Source: Leptospira andrefontaineae
GTDB lineage: Bacteria > Spirochaetota > Leptospiria > Leptospirales > Leptospiraceae
Length of the DNA: 64,000 bases
Reading direction: 5' to 3'
Assembly: GCF_004770105.1 (NCBI RefSeq)
Contig: NZ_RQEY01000016.1
Location: 124,001-188,000 of the forward strand
This document shows positions 8,983-22,728 of the stretch, one piece after another; position 1 is the stretch's first letter, and every line of letters begins with the position of its first letter. The notes under the pieces are model-generated. The model searched no databases. It saw only the letters and a list, made by a program, of their open reading frames with translations, and was not told where the DNA came from. Made by a program: the position numbers and the translations under genes.

Positions 8983-10166
8983 TCAAGGAAGGATTTGTAA
9001 GGATCTTTCTCCGATCTCTTTTTCTTCTAGATAGAATTTGATCTTATACTTTCCGGCACTCAATATAGGTTGTATTTCCCAGGCCTCGAAATTGATCCCA
9101 CCTGGGATCTTTTCCTGAAAGGTAAAACTTACCTTTTTAGTTTTTAAGTGGATGAACTCTGCCTTAAAAGTATAAGGCCCGGATTTATAGATAGGAATAG
9201 AAAGATAAAATTTACGTTTGGTTTGGAGCTTGTCGGGACAAGAAGAAGTTTTGTCTGGATCTGGAATGGAATGACTAACACAAAATTCTTCTGTGTTTGT
9301 GATCGGAAAACCGGGAGGAGTTTTTCCATCCGGGGTCCAGTAAGCATTTTCCTCGCTTAAATATTCTTTTTCTTCCGATTCTGTTTTGAAAATCGTAGCA
9401 AAACTTTTTTTCTTACGATTTTCTTCCGGTTTATAAACTTCGAAATGTAGATGAGGTCCAGTGCTAAATCCTGTATTTCCAGAAAGACCAATTTTTTGTC
9501 CTGCGATTACTTTCTCTCCAGGTTTTACAAATACACCTTTGGATTTTAGGTGTCCATAGATTGCGACTGTTCCATCAGAATGTTCTATCACGATCCGATT
9601 TGCTTTATCTATGAGTTTAGGATCCCTTTTTCCTTCCGTAAATTTATCTTCCGTTTCTACTACGACTCCATCTCTTGCTGCTAAAAGTGGGGTTCCTTCC
9701 GGAAGGACAAAGTCTAGAGAATAAGCACCTCCACCTTTATGTTCTTCCCCGCTATTATAGCCTACAGATATCCAAGATTTACCTTCATAAGGAAGAGTAT
9801 AAACATAAGTCTCGTCATGTTTTGCGGATAGATCTCCGTAATAAGCAACTGCCAGTACTGCAATAGAAATTGGGGCTTCTGTATTCTCTTTCTTTTTAAA
9901 GGTTAAGACCTTCTTCTTTTCTGAATCGGTTAACACAAAAGAGATCGGGTTCGGAGGTTCCGTTTCTATTTTAGAACCCTCGATTGCAGTATAGACCGTG
10001 ATATGTGTTCCTGGGATTAGATTTTTAGCTTGGAGATAAACCGAGGTTTCTTCGTTTTCTGTTTCGATAGAAGAGCAAATATTCTTTTTATCACAGTTCT
10101 GAATTACATCTGCAAATATAGGGCAGAAGTAAATGGATAAAAAGAATACCGCTAAACTTCGGGTCA

Positions 10167-10167
<1 letters not shown>
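8983..10167 (-). CDS. Secreted M23 (LytM-type) metallopeptidase
   Basis: A 394-residue exported protein: signal peptide at the N-terminus (VFFLSIYFCPIFAD), an Ig-like or unassigned region, then an M23 zinc endopeptidase domain at about 155-265. Zinc-site motifs are HKGGGAYSLDF (the HxxxD site in its spaced variant), IYGHL, and GNTGFSTGPHLHFEVYK. Both histidines of HLH are intact, so it is probably active on peptidoglycan cross-links in the periplasm. A further approximately 120-residue beta-rich tail follows. Its ATG shares one base with the stop of the upstream DUF2889 gene (TAATG), so the two are coupled. Confidence 0.9.
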
Positions 10168-10796
<629 letters not shown>

Positions 10797-10914
10797 ACAT
10801 TCTCCTGGTTCCTTTTTTTACCTAAGAGATAGACCTGAAAGGATTTTACCGTGTTTTGATTTGCTTTTTTAGCATTCTTACCTATTCTTCTACCTACTTT
10901 TACGGAAGTTTTAG

Positions 10915-11712
10915 ATGGGGTTATTTTTTCAGGATAAGGTTTTTTTAGTAACCGGCGCAAGTTCTGGGATCGGCAGAGCTTTGGCCATTGAGTTGGAAAA
11001 GGAAGGAGCCTATGTGGGAGTAATTGCTCGCAGAAAAGAGGCCTTAAAGGATCTGAAAAATTCAGCTTCCAATCCGGATAAAATTTTTGTTATGCAAGCG
11101 GATGTGATGTCCGAATCCGATCTAAAAAAGGCGGTCGAAGAATTTAGAAAAAAATTCAAAAGAGTAGATGGCTTCGTTCATAATGCCGGAATTTCCATGA
11201 GAGGAACTGCGGCAGAAACTGATCTGAAAATTTTCAGAGCAATTATGGACACGAATTATTTTCCTCTGGTTTTATTATATCGTTTACTGGAATCAGATCT
11301 ACGCCAAAGCGAAGGGCATGTGATTGCCGTATCTTCTATACAAGGAAAGTATGCTACCCAATTAAGATCCGGATATGCAGCAAGCAAACATGCGATGCAA
11401 GGATTTATGGATAGCATCCGTTTGGAAAACTTGAAAACCGGGATCCATGTCATGAGTGTTTGTCCTGGCTTTGTAAAAACGGAAATTTCAATTAAGGCAT
11501 TGGGAGGAGATGGAACTCCTCATGGGATTATGGATGAAGGCCAGAAAAACGGATTAGATCCCGAAGTAGTGGCTAAAAAGATCTTAAAAGGAATTGAGAA
11601 AAGAAAACGAGAGATCATTCCTTCTAAGTTGAAGGAGAAATTCGGTTATTTCCTTAGTAGGATCTCTCCTAAAACTTTGGATAAAATTTTAGTAAGAGTT
11701 AGGATCTCTTAA
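10915..11712 (+). CDS. Short-chain dehydrogenase/reductase (SDR)
   Basis: A 265-residue classical SDR. The cofactor motif is GASSGIGRALAIELE, then HNAGISMRG (the NAG motif), the catalytic Ser in VSSIQG, and the YxxxK pair in GYAASKHAM. After the active site, VCPGFVKTEIS is typical. The chain resembles the DHRS7-like branch of SDRs, but the substrate cannot be deduced. It probably uses NADP(H), as the residues after the glycine motif (ARRKE) are basic. Divergent from the DUF2889/M23 unit and convergent with the sulfatase-modifying-factor-like gene. Confidence 0.92.
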   Translation: MGLFFQDKVFLVTGASSGIGRALAIELEKEGAYVGVIARRKEALKDLKNSASNPDKIFVMQADVMSESDLKKAVEEFRKKFKRVDGFVHNAGISMRGTAAETDLKIFRAIMDTNYFPLVLLYRLLESDLRQSEGHVIAVSSIQGKYATQLRSGYAASKHAMQGFMDSIRLENLKTGIHVMSVCPGFVKTEISIKALGGDGTPHGIMDEGQKNGLDPEVVAKKILKGIEKRKREIIPSKLKEKFGYFLSRISPKTLDKILVRVRIS

Positions 11713-11719
11713 TAAAGTT

Positions 11720-13042
11720 TTAGTTCTTCACTTCTGTGATCAACCTAAGACCTGCTTTTCTATCATTCAATAGATTCGGAATTCCTCCAAAATCTCTTGC
11801 ATGAGCCTTAGCTTCTTCTTTGGTTCCTGAATAAGAACCACCTCGGATCACTTTCAGATGTTTCCCAAATCTCCCGGAGTTTGGTCTATGTCCTGGATAA
11901 GGGATATATGGAGAGCTGGTCCATTCTGCAACATTGCCGCACATTCCGATTGCACCATAAGGACTTTGGCCTTTAGAAGGAAGTTCAAACACAGAGATAG
12001 TTCCTCTGCTTCCACTTTCTCTTGTATTACAAAGTGCAGAATCGAATTCATTTCCGAAAGGATAGTCTTGGGGCTGGGAGATAAATTCGTAACTCTCGTC
12101 CTTTAATAATCTCCAGACGAGTCCCGTTCCTCTAGCCGCCTTTTCCCATTGCCATTCGCTTGGGATCTTTTTTCCGGCCCATTTAGAATAAGCTTCCGCT
12201 TCTCTATAAGTTAAGTTGGTAACGGGATGATATTCTTTTCCTCTTGGGAAATTCCCGTTTTCCCAATGAGGCGGAGGAAGAGTTCCCGTCTCTTTTAAGA
12301 ACTTATTATATTCTTTGTTAGTGACTTCGTATTTATCAATATAAAAGGAAGAAATTTCTTCTAGGCTACTTCTGTCGGGAACTCCAAATTTAGGATTATA
12401 ACTATCGTCTCCAGGGTCTGAACCTTGTCCATATAGGAAGTATCCCATATGTTCATATAAGATCCGCCCGTTGGATTCATATCCTGTATGAACGAGCACC
12501 ATTTCTTTCCCATCTTTGGGATGAAGAATATTTTTAACTAAACGATTTCGGACCATGTCTGTCGCATCAAATCTGGAAGGATCTTGGTAGAATGTTTCTT
12601 CTCCATAAGCTCCGATCAAAAGTCCCACGCTGATCAATTTGGCAGGTTTACCTTCTGCTATGGAAAAACTTCCTCTGAGTTCTATTGAAATTGGTTTTGT
12701 GAGTTTTCCCACTTTTCCAAATTCTACTTCAATATTCTCTACTTGGAAGGCACCAATTTCTTCCATTTTAGGTTTTCTGAATAAAGGTAGATTCGATTTT
12801 TCGCTCAGTATACCTTTAATCTCTTCTTCAGAACGTTCGGAAAAGTAAGAGTTTCTACCTATCTTGATCTTTGCCTTTCCTTTGTTTCGATAAACCGAAA
12901 GAACTTCTCCGGTCCAAAGCACTGTCTTCCTTGTATCAGAAGATGAAGATGTGGCTTCTTTTTCTTCTTGGCTTGTCCCGGTTTCAGAAAATAGAAAAAG
13001 CAGACAGAATGAGATAAATATAATGGTTCTGGTCCTGGACAT
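11720..13042 (-). CDS. Secreted SUMF1/FGE-sulfatase-fold protein, probably non-catalytic
   Basis: A 440-residue protein with a signal peptide (IIFISFCLLFLFSETGTS), an N-terminal beta-rich region of about 180 residues, and a C-terminal formylglycine-generating-enzyme (SUMF1) domain. Domain landmarks are FYIDKYEVTNKEYNKFL, HPVTNLTYREAEAYSKWAG, LPSEWQWEKAARG-like (here IPSEWQWEKAARG), GMCGNVAEWTSS and VIRGGSYSG. The enzyme's cysteine pair near the C-terminus is absent: the end reads RKAGLRLITEVKN where active FGEs have a GFRC-like motif. It is more likely a carbohydrate- or protein-binding version of the fold exported across the inner membrane. Confidence 0.85.
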   Translation of the reverse strand: MSRTRTIIFISFCLLFLFSETGTSQEEKEATSSSSDTRKTVLWTGEVLSVYRNKGKAKIKIGRNSYFSERSEEEIKGILSEKSNLPLFRKPKMEEIGAFQVENIEVEFGKVGKLTKPISIELRGSFSIAEGKPAKLISVGLLIGAYGEETFYQDPSRFDATDMVRNRLVKNILHPKDGKEMVLVHTGYESNGRILYEHMGYFLYGQGSDPGDDSYNPKFGVPDRSSLEEISSFYIDKYEVTNKEYNKFLKETGTLPPPHWENGNFPRGKEYHPVTNLTYREAEAYSKWAGKKIPSEWQWEKAARGTGLVWRLLKDESYEFISQPQDYPFGNEFDSALCNTRESGSRGTISVFELPSKGQSPYGAIGMCGNVAEWTSSPYIPYPGHRPNSGRFGKHLKVIRGGSYSGTKEEAKAHARDFGGIPNLLNDRKAGLRLITEVKN

Positions 13043-13139
13043 GGAAGAGTGAGGTCCTCTAAACTTAAAGATCGGCAGAAATCTTAGATTTTCAGATGGT
13101 TTTTTATAGCGGAGAAGTGACAGAAACCTGCGTTCTTAT

Positions 13140-15740
13140 TTAAGCCTTAGACTTAGGAAATAGAGTATTACCCGCCTTCCTCATCACATGGACCAGTTCT
13201 TCAAACACGATTGGCTTGGAAATATAATCATTCATTCCAGCCCTTAAACAAAGGTCCCTGTCTCCTTGCATTGCAGCTGCAGTCATTGCAATGATATAAG
13301 GTTGGGATTCCACAGGCCAAGTATTTCGAATGACCTGAGTTGCTTGCAGCCCATCCATCTCAGGCATATGAACATCCATAAAGATCAGATTGATCTTTTT
13401 TTCTCTGAGAGCGATCAAAGCTTCTTTTCCATTTGGAACGATAAATGGTTCATATCCTAATTTTTGGATAATCCTTTTGGCTAGAGTTTGGTTGATCTCG
13501 TTGTCTTCTGCTACCATGATCTTGAAAGGAAATTGAGAACTTAAAATTTCTTTTTGGCTGGCAAGATAAGAGGATCTTGTATTTGCCTTTGCTTTAGTTC
13601 CACTCTCATCCTCTGCTAATATTTCAGTTACGATCCTTTCTATATCTTTTTTCTTAACAGGTTTACTTAACTCTCCTGCGAATAATTCCCCTGCGATCTC
13701 TTTATCTTTAGGATCTAAAAATGAAGAAGATAAAAGCACTAACGGAAAATGAAAATTTCTTTTACGGATTTCCTGAGCGATCTCTATTCCAGTATTCCCA
13801 GGAAGATTATAATCTAAGATTCCCAGGTCTGGCATGATATCTAGATCAAGCAGGTTTAATGCTTCTTCTTTTGATTTAGCGGAGAAGGTTATAAGTCCTA
13901 AAATTTGCAGCTGATAAGCAAGTATCCTTAGATTAGTAGGATTATCATCCAGTATAAGAACTTTCTTATTTTCCAATTCCGAGTTCGCCGCTTTTTCTTT
14001 ATTCTTAGCCTGGTTATTACCTTCTACCTGGATATAAAAGGAGAAGGTTGTGCCAATACCTATTTCACTTTCTACCCAGATCACTCCACCCATCATTTCT
14101 ATCAAACGAGAAGAGATAGAAAGTCCAAGTCCCGTTCCTCCGTATCTTCTGGTGGAAGATGTATCTACTTGGTAGAACGGTTGGAATAGTTCTTTTTGTT
14201 TTTCGTTAGGAATTCCTATCCCGGTATCTCTGATCGCAAATAAGATCGTATATAGGTTCCCTTCCAGTTTGGAAACCTCGGCGGATAAAAAGATCTCGCC
14301 TTGTTCCGTGAATTTTAATGCGTTCCCGATCAGATTGATAAAGATCTGCTTTAAGCGGAGACTATCGCATAAGATCCTATCTGGAACATTCGGATCTAGA
14401 TAATAGACCAGATCTATCTGCTTCTGAGCGGCACGAGATCTGAATAGATCCAAAACTTCTTCGATAGTCTCGATGACCGAAAATTCCCTGATTTCCAGAG
14501 ACAGGGTCCCGGATTCAATTTTAGAATAATCTAAGATATCATTGATGATATTGAGCAGACTTTCTCCACTTTTTTGGATGATCTCAGCGTATTCTTTTTG
14601 CTCTTTATTTAGATTGGAATCTATTAATAGTTCAGTCATTCCGATCACTCCGTTCATAGGAGTTCGGATCTCATGGCTCATCATTGCCAAAAATTCGGAC
14701 TTAGCTCGATTTGCTTTTTCCGCTTCTTCTTTTGCTTTTTTGAGATCATGTTCGTAGTTTTTGCGAACAGAAATATCTGTGAATAATCCACAGACCGAGT
14801 AAACTTCTCCCTCTAAGTCCACTAAAGGAACGATCACGCAATAGAATGTTTTTTCTTCGTCGGAAACGATTAGATCTAATTCGAAATCCAAAGGGCCCAG
14901 TTTTTCTAAGGACTTTGTGATTATGGTAGAAATGAACTGGGCTTTTTCACTTCCAAAAAGGTTCTCCAGTCCCATGTCCTGTCTTTTATCTTTACTTCCT
15001 AAAAATCGGTTCGCGAATACTTGGTTATGGAATAGAGCTCTTCCTTCCAGATCCATCATACAAAATGCAGAAGGTAGATTGTCCAAAATGGAAAGAAGTC
15101 TGGATTCACTTTCTATCAATCTATCAGTGATCCTTCTTTTTTCTTTGATATCTTTTTGAACCGCATAAGAACCGTACCCGACCACCAAAAAAGAAACTAT
15201 AACTAATGTAAGCAGTGAATAAGCGACTCTGGTGCCCCGCAAAGTATTGGTTGCATTTCTGCTATTTAAAAGTCTTAATTCTTCCTCCTGCATATTGTTC
15301 AGCAATTCGGCTATTTCTATTAGTATGATCCCTTTTTTGGATTCGAAAGAGCCAGGTTGTTTTTCAGCAGTTGTGATTAGGTTGGAGATCCCAAGGATTC
15401 TAACTTGTTGGATTTGATTGTCCTTGGTGAGATTTTGAAGGATCTTAATTTCACTCTTTAAGTTGGAGAATAAGGATCTGGTATTTTCGGAAGCAGCGTC
15501 TTCCGTATAAGCTTGCGCGATTCCGATCTCTCTAGTGATACTTTTACATTGGTCTATTTCTTCGATGACCGTAAACGTATGTTCTATCATTACTCCAGAA
15601 TCCTTTAGCTCTATCATTCCATACAAACTGATCAAACTTGCTATGATCAATAGTAAGGTAAGAGAGAAAAAACCGATCAGCACTTTCCATTGCAAGAATT
15701 GCGACTTTTCTTTGATTTTTTCTAAAAAGGAAAATTTCAT
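13140..15740 (-). CDS. Hybrid histidine kinase (CHASE3-like, PAS, HisKA, HATPase, two REC)
   Basis: About 866 residues from the ATG at 15740 (MKFSFLEKI); a TTG at 15794 would add 18 residues but gives no domain. Order: first membrane helix (about 20-45), periplasmic CHASE3-like sensor, second helix (about 185-205), PAS domain with SILDNLPSAFCMMDLEG, coiled linker, HisKA with the phospho-His in MSHEIRTPMNGVIG, HATPase with NLIGNALKFT, DTGIGIP and GTGLGLSIS, then two receivers with Asp in GILDYNLPG and IFMDVHMPEMDG. All catalytic residues look intact. No dedicated regulator is adjacent; the double-REC protein at 1688-2533 or the orphan HPt at 53774 could be relay partners, which is speculation. 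Confidence 0.95.
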   Translation of the reverse strand: MKFSFLEKIKEKSQFLQWKVLIGFFSLTLLLIIASLISLYGMIELKDSGVMIEHTFTVIEEIDQCKSITREIGIAQAYTEDAASENTRSLFSNLKSEIKILQNLTKDNQIQQVRILGISNLITTAEKQPGSFESKKGIILIEIAELLNNMQEEELRLLNSRNATNTLRGTRVAYSLLTLVIVSFLVVGYGSYAVQKDIKEKRRITDRLIESESRLLSILDNLPSAFCMMDLEGRALFHNQVFANRFLGSKDKRQDMGLENLFGSEKAQFISTIITKSLEKLGPLDFELDLIVSDEEKTFYCVIVPLVDLEGEVYSVCGLFTDISVRKNYEHDLKKAKEEAEKANRAKSEFLAMMSHEIRTPMNGVIGMTELLIDSNLNKEQKEYAEIIQKSGESLLNIINDILDYSKIESGTLSLEIREFSVIETIEEVLDLFRSRAAQKQIDLVYYLDPNVPDRILCDSLRLKQIFINLIGNALKFTEQGEIFLSAEVSKLEGNLYTILFAIRDTGIGIPNEKQKELFQPFYQVDTSSTRRYGGTGLGLSISSRLIEMMGGVIWVESEIGIGTTFSFYIQVEGNNQAKNKEKAANSELENKKVLILDDNPTNLRILAYQLQILGLITFSAKSKEEALNLLDLDIMPDLGILDYNLPGNTGIEIAQEIRKRNFHFPLVLLSSSFLDPKDKEIAGELFAGELSKPVKKKDIERIVTEILAEDESGTKAKANTRSSYLASQKEILSSQFPFKIMVAEDNEINQTLAKRIIQKLGYEPFIVPNGKEALIALREKKINLIFMDVHMPEMDGLQATQVIRNTWPVESQPYIIAMTAAAMQGDRDLCLRAGMNDYISKPIVFEELVHVMRKAGNTLFPKSKA

Positions 15741-15846
15741 GAAGGACGTTCTAGTAATTTCGAGACCTAAAATTGATTTCAAAAAGGCTTCCAAATTTAT
15801 TACACGTACATAGGTCTTTCAACAAGCTTTTTTCAGGATTTTGATA

Positions 15847-15869
15847 GCCCGATCTTGACTGGATCGGGC
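15847..15869. other. Perfect hairpin between divergent genes
   Basis: GCCCGATC (15847-15854) and GATCGGGC (15862-15869) pair around a 7-nt loop in the region shared by the divergent kinase and queE promoters. No long T-run follows on either strand. It could be an operator or a leader structure; it does not match a preQ1 riboswitch. Confidence 0.45.
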
Positions 15870-15964
15870 CAAAAATCATTCTGGTATTCTAATAAACGGT
15901 TTTTTCTGGATTATGGAAAGGAAAGCCGGTAAAAATCTTGTACCTTGGAGAGCTATTCCTTAGT

Positions 15965-16669
15965 ATGAAATCCGTCGTTCATGAAATTTATCTCTCTGTT
16001 TCCGGAGAAGGAATTTCAACAGGTTTGCCTACAATTTTTGTTCGGTTCGCGGGGTGTTCTCTCAGATGCGGAATGGACGGAAGCCGCAAACTTTGGTGCG
16101 ACACTCCGTACGCTCTTTCTCCGAATGCGGGGAAAGAAATTGAGTTAGAAGATGTGATCTCGGAGATAGGATCCATTTCTTCTTCTCCTACACAAATACT
16201 TCTAACGGGCGGAGAACCATTAGAAAATTCGAATAGGATTTTCAGCCAAACATTGGCACAAAAATTGAAACTGTCTAGGCAAGTTTCGGGGCTTTATACG
16301 AGGGTGAGGGTGGAGACAAATGGAGCGGAACCGATCCGTGATTTGGAAAATATGGTCTTCACTCTGGATTACAAACTTCCTGGCTCAGGAATGGAAAACA
16401 AAATGGTCTTGGATAATTTAGAATTTGTCCGGGATAGAAATGATAATTTGGACGAGATCAAATTCGTAATTAGAGATAGAAAGGATTTCGATAGAACTTT
16501 GGAAGTGATAGACGGTTTTAAATTAAAGGGAAATCTTCTGGCTTCTCCCGTATTCGGAGAGCTTGCCCCTGAAATTCTTGTAGATTGGATCAAAGAAAAT
16601 AATAGAACGGATCTGCGTCTTTCTTTGCAGACCCATAAATATATCTGGGGAGAAAAAAGGGGAGTTTGA
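15965..16669 (+). CDS. queE: 7-carboxy-7-deazaguanine synthase-like radical SAM protein
   Basis: Converts 6-carboxytetrahydropterin to 7-carboxy-7-deazaguanine in queuosine (deazapurine) synthesis. About 234 residues from the ATG at 15965 ([16 protein letters not shown]); an in-frame ATG at 15938 adds nine residues before the conserved start. Family motifs: [30 protein letters not shown] and VETNGAEP. The radical-SAM cysteines are Cys31, Cys35 and Cys45 (CSLRC then nine residues then CDT), not the common Cx3Cx2C. The WCDT end is canonical, so the spacing appears as an insertion between the second and third Cys. No other queuosine gene is adjacent; the next gene starts at the stop codon. Confidence 0.85.
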   Translation: MKSVVHEIYLSVSGEGISTGLPTIFVRFAGCSLRCGMDGSRKLWCDTPYALSPNAGKEIELEDVISEIGSISSSPTQILLTGGEPLENSNRIFSQTLAQKLKLSRQVSGLYTRVRVETNGAEPIRDLENMVFTLDYKLPGSGMENKMVLDNLEFVRDRNDNLDEIKFVIRDRKDFDRTLEVIDGFKLKGNLLASPVFGELAPEILVDWIKENNRTDLRLSLQTHKYIWGEKRGV

Positions 16670-16671
16670 TC

Positions 16672-19509
<2,838 letters not shown>

Positions 19510-19629
19510 TCCAAATATAAGGCTGTCTTAAAGCTTCTATATCTTTGTTTTTACTGCTGGACACTAGCCCCCTCTATCCGCTTTTGTTAAACTACTCCGC
19601 CAGATATTCGGCCTTAGGAGACAGTTTAC

Positions 19630-22035
19630 GTGAAATTATCCCTGGATTGGATTAACGATTTTACCCCTATTAAGGATTTGTCCCTCGAGGATGTCCTAAA
19701 AAAAATTGCGGCTTCTATTTGTGAAGTGGATGGGGTAGAGGATTATTTTTCTCATTTGGAGAAGGTTGTTTTAGTTAAGATCGAATCCTTAGAAAAACAT
19801 CCTCAGGCAGATAAACTCCAAGTCGCTCAGGTTTCTGACGGTAAAAATAAGATCCAAATCGTTTCAGGTGCTCCTAATTTAAAAGTGGGAGACCTGGTTC
19901 CACTGGCTATTCCAGGTGCTGAGTTAGGAGATAAAAAAATCCTAGAGTCAGAACTTCGCGGTGTTAAAAGTTCCGGTATGCTTTGTTCTGAAAAAGAACT
20001 AGGTCTTTCCGAAGAGGATGCAGGGGTTATGGTTCTGGACGATCCGGAAGCAAAACTTGGCCAGAACTTAAGAGAATACTTCGGATTCAGAGATACTATT
20101 TTAGATATTGATAATAAATCCATCACACATCGTCCTGATCTGTGGAGCCATTTCGGATTCGCGAGAGAACTTGCGGCTCAACTCAATTTGCCGATCAAGT
20201 TTAATCCTTTCGAAACTAACTGGGATTTTTCAAAAGATATTGTTTCTCCCAAGGTGAAAGAAACAGAATACGCACATTCTTATTATTCTTCTTCCATTGA
20301 AGGAATTCAGATCAAAGCTTCTAATAAAACTGTTCGCTCCCGTTTGAAAAAATGTGGGGTTAGGGTGATCAATAATGTGGTGGATGTTTCCAATTATCTA
20401 TTATTGGAAGCGGGACAACCTACACACTTCTTTGATTCTGATAAATTATCCGCACAAGGTGGAATCGAACTAGAAGTAGATTATGCGAAGAAGGACGAAA
20501 GTTTTCTTCTTTTAGACGAAACTTCTCCCAAACTTGACCCTGAAATTCTGATCATTCGTAACTCTAAAAAAGGAGTGGCGATCGCAGGTGTGATGGGCGG
20601 CGCGGATACCGCTGTCGATTCTAATTCCAAAAAAGTAATTTTAGAGTCTGCAGTTTTCCCGAGGGAGTTTGTTCGCAAGTCTATTCGAAAAACGGGGATT
20701 CGTTCTGAGTCTTCTGTTCGTTACGAGAAAGGCCTCGAAGCAACAACCACTCTTCCAATCATCAAAAGAGCATTAAATCTTTTAAAAGAAAATGGATGTC
20801 CTGATCTGAAGGCGAGTTTGCCTGCCGGATACATTCATACTGCAGATAAAAAAGTGGAGATCGAAGTCAGTTTAGCTTTCTTGAATAAAAAACTTGGAAC
20901 AGAGATTGATCAATCTACTTCGGATAAGATCTTAAAACAACTTTCCTTTTCCACTGAATGGAAAGGAGATACTGTTAAGGTTCTTGTTCCTAAATACAGA
21001 CAAAATTACGATATCACCATTCCGGAAGATATTGTAGAAGAGATTGGCCGTACATTAGGATATGCATCTATTCCAGTTCGTCCTTTGGCTTCTGATGTCA
21101 AACCTCCTGCTCGTAATTTCTCAAGAGAGCTGGAAAAACATCTAAAACGGGCCTTCTCCCAAATCCTTGGATATAACGAAGTATTCAATTATTCTTATGC
21201 TTCCTCCAAAGATAATTCTTTCGAAGAAGAAGTAAAAGATTCGATCAAGATCCTAAATGCAATGCCCGACGAGCAGGCATATTTAAGGACTTCTTTATAC
21301 CCTTCTCTTTTGAAAAATATCAGGCTCAATGGTGATCGATTCGAGAAGTTGAAAATTTTCGAATTTGGTCGAACTTATAAAAAAGCAGAAGAACCTTTTA
21401 ACGAATCTAAATGGTTTGTTTGGGCTGTTTCTTTTGGTAGGAAGTCCAACGAGAAGGATCTAAACGTTTTAGAGTCCGATTTCCTGGATATCAGGACCGG
21501 TGTCGAAAAAGTATTGAGACATTTAAACTTGAGAGAGTTTGAGTGGAGGGTAGATGAAAAGAGTTATTTCCATCCTAAGGCTTCTCTTTCCTTATTTGTT
21601 TCCGGTAAGAAAGTGGGAGAGTTAGGATATGCTCATCCGGCCGCTTTAGATACCGCTGATATCAAAAAGAGAGTTATTTTAGGAAGATTCGAATTTGCTT
21701 CCTTATTAGAAGTTTGGACAGAAGATCGAAACAAAAACTATTTTACTGCCCCTTCTCATTTCCCTCAAACAGAGATCGATCTTTCTTTGGTGATGGATCT
21801 GAATGAGTCTTCTTCTAAGTTTAGCGACTTGGCTGTTTTGGAAAAATTCCCTGAGATGCAGGATGTAAAAGTTACAGTTGTATTTACCGGTGGAAATCTT
21901 CCTGAAAACAAAAAGTCCGTTTCTTATAGATTTAAACTTTTAAGCCAGGACAAGAACTTAACCCAAGAAAGGATCAAAGAGATCACGGATCGTTTGATAC
22001 AGATCGCGAATTCTTCCGGTTATCCTCTTCGTTAA
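19630..22035 (+). CDS. pheT: Phenylalanyl-tRNA synthetase beta subunit
   Basis: Charges tRNA-Phe together with PheS. 801 residues, the normal length, starting at GTG 19630 ([11 protein letters not shown]) after GGAG. Domains in order: N-terminal B1, tRNA-binding OB fold (about 45-150, with [12 protein letters not shown] and [16 protein letters not shown]), B3/B4 editing domain, B5 (with [18 protein letters not shown]), catalytic-like core, and a C-terminal anticodon-binding ferredoxin fold ending [19 protein letters not shown]. No pheS lies beside it, unlike in most bacteria. The gamma-carbonic-anhydrase gene starts 3 bp after the stop, so they probably share a transcript. Confidence 0.96.
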   Translation: MKLSLDWINDFTPIKDLSLEDVLKKIAASICEVDGVEDYFSHLEKVVLVKIESLEKHPQADKLQVAQVSDGKNKIQIVSGAPNLKVGDLVPLAIPGAELGDKKILESELRGVKSSGMLCSEKELGLSEEDAGVMVLDDPEAKLGQNLREYFGFRDTILDIDNKSITHRPDLWSHFGFARELAAQLNLPIKFNPFETNWDFSKDIVSPKVKETEYAHSYYSSSIEGIQIKASNKTVRSRLKKCGVRVINNVVDVSNYLLLEAGQPTHFFDSDKLSAQGGIELEVDYAKKDESFLLLDETSPKLDPEILIIRNSKKGVAIAGVMGGADTAVDSNSKKVILESAVFPREFVRKSIRKTGIRSESSVRYEKGLEATTTLPIIKRALNLLKENGCPDLKASLPAGYIHTADKKVEIEVSLAFLNKKLGTEIDQSTSDKILKQLSFSTEWKGDTVKVLVPKYRQNYDITIPEDIVEEIGRTLGYASIPVRPLASDVKPPARNFSRELEKHLKRAFSQILGYNEVFNYSYASSKDNSFEEEVKDSIKILNAMPDEQAYLRTSLYPSLLKNIRLNGDRFEKLKIFEFGRTYKKAEEPFNESKWFVWAVSFGRKSNEKDLNVLESDFLDIRTGVEKVLRHLNLREFEWRVDEKSYFHPKASLSLFVSGKKVGELGYAHPAALDTADIKKRVILGRFEFASLLEVWTEDRNKNYFTAPSHFPQTEIDLSLVMDLNESSSKFSDLAVLEKFPEMQDVKVTVVFTGGNLPENKKSVSYRFKLLSQDKNLTQERIKEITDRLIQIANSSGYPLR

Positions 22036-22038
22036 ACT

Positions 22039-22596
22039 ATGAAAATCCACGAAACAGCATTTATCCATCCGGCTGCGACTGCATTCGGAATGTTGGAGAT
22101 GGGACCATTATCTTCTCTCTGGCCTGGAGCTGTTGTTCGTGCGGATCTAAATGAGATCAAATTAGGTGAAGGTGTTAATATCCAAGATAATAGCACACTT
22201 CATACCGATTCTACCGGCAGCTTATTCATAGATGATTATACATTAGTAGGTCATAATACAATGCTTCACGGTTGTAAGATCGGTAAGGGTTGTTTGATCG
22301 GAATAGGTGCTATCATTTTGGATGAAGCGGAGATCGGAGACGGTGCAATGATACTTGCAGGTTGTATGATCCGAGGTGGTAAAAAAATTCCTCCGAGAGC
22401 TATGGTGATCCCTAAGAATGGAGGCATCGTCATCTACGAAAAAAAAGCAAAACCTGAAATGAGCATCGCAGGTTGTTTGGAATACATACAATTGGCGAAA
22501 AGATTCCAAGAGAATGTATTCCAACCATTTACAAAAGAAGAAGAAAAATCATTCGTAGAGGAAGCAAAGTCTATCATCAAAAGATACGGCATCTGA
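22039..22596 (+). CDS. Gamma-class carbonic anhydrase family protein
   Basis: A 185-residue left-handed beta-helix protein with hexapeptide repeats. The three zinc histidines of gamma-carbonic anhydrases are in place: IQDNSTLHTDS, LVGHNTMLHG (two histidines) followed by CKIGKGCLIGIGAIILD. A catalytic carbonic anhydrase or related hydrolase/acyltransferase role is possible; many bacterial members show weak or no activity. The C-terminal helix QLAKRFQENVFQPF is also typical. It sits 3 bp downstream of pheT, probably co-transcribed. Confidence 0.88.
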   Translation: MKIHETAFIHPAATAFGMLEMGPLSSLWPGAVVRADLNEIKLGEGVNIQDNSTLHTDSTGSLFIDDYTLVGHNTMLHGCKIGKGCLIGIGAIILDEAEIGDGAMILAGCMIRGGKKIPPRAMVIPKNGGIVIYEKKAKPEMSIAGCLEYIQLAKRFQENVFQPFTKEEEKSFVEEAKSIIKRYGI

Positions 22597-22625
22597 TTTC
22601 TTTTTAAATTCTCTCTTCTCTCCAT

Positions 22626-22698
22626 TTGATATAAATCAATTCTTTCTACATCGATTTCTGATTCGTCCTGAATCTACACCTCTAATCCTTGTTATAGT
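22626..22698 (+). promoter_or_regulatory. FNR/CRP-type box and -10 element upstream of hemerythrin gene
   Basis: A perfect FNR-like box TTGAT-ATAA-ATCAA lies at 22626-22639. A -10-like TATAGT lies at 22693-22698, with no good -35, which would put transcription start near 22705 and the box centred near -72. That is a class I activator spacing for CRP/FNR proteins. The downstream gene encodes an oxygen-binding hemerythrin, so oxygen- or nitric-oxide-responsive control is plausible. Confidence 0.55.
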
Positions 22699-22728
22699 TT
22701 TCCGTAAAACAGCTATAAGGATGATCTC

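Noticed and set aside
15841..15964. preQ1 riboswitch before queE
   Set aside because: The hairpin is present but the downstream A-rich pseudoknot strand of preQ1 class I is not.
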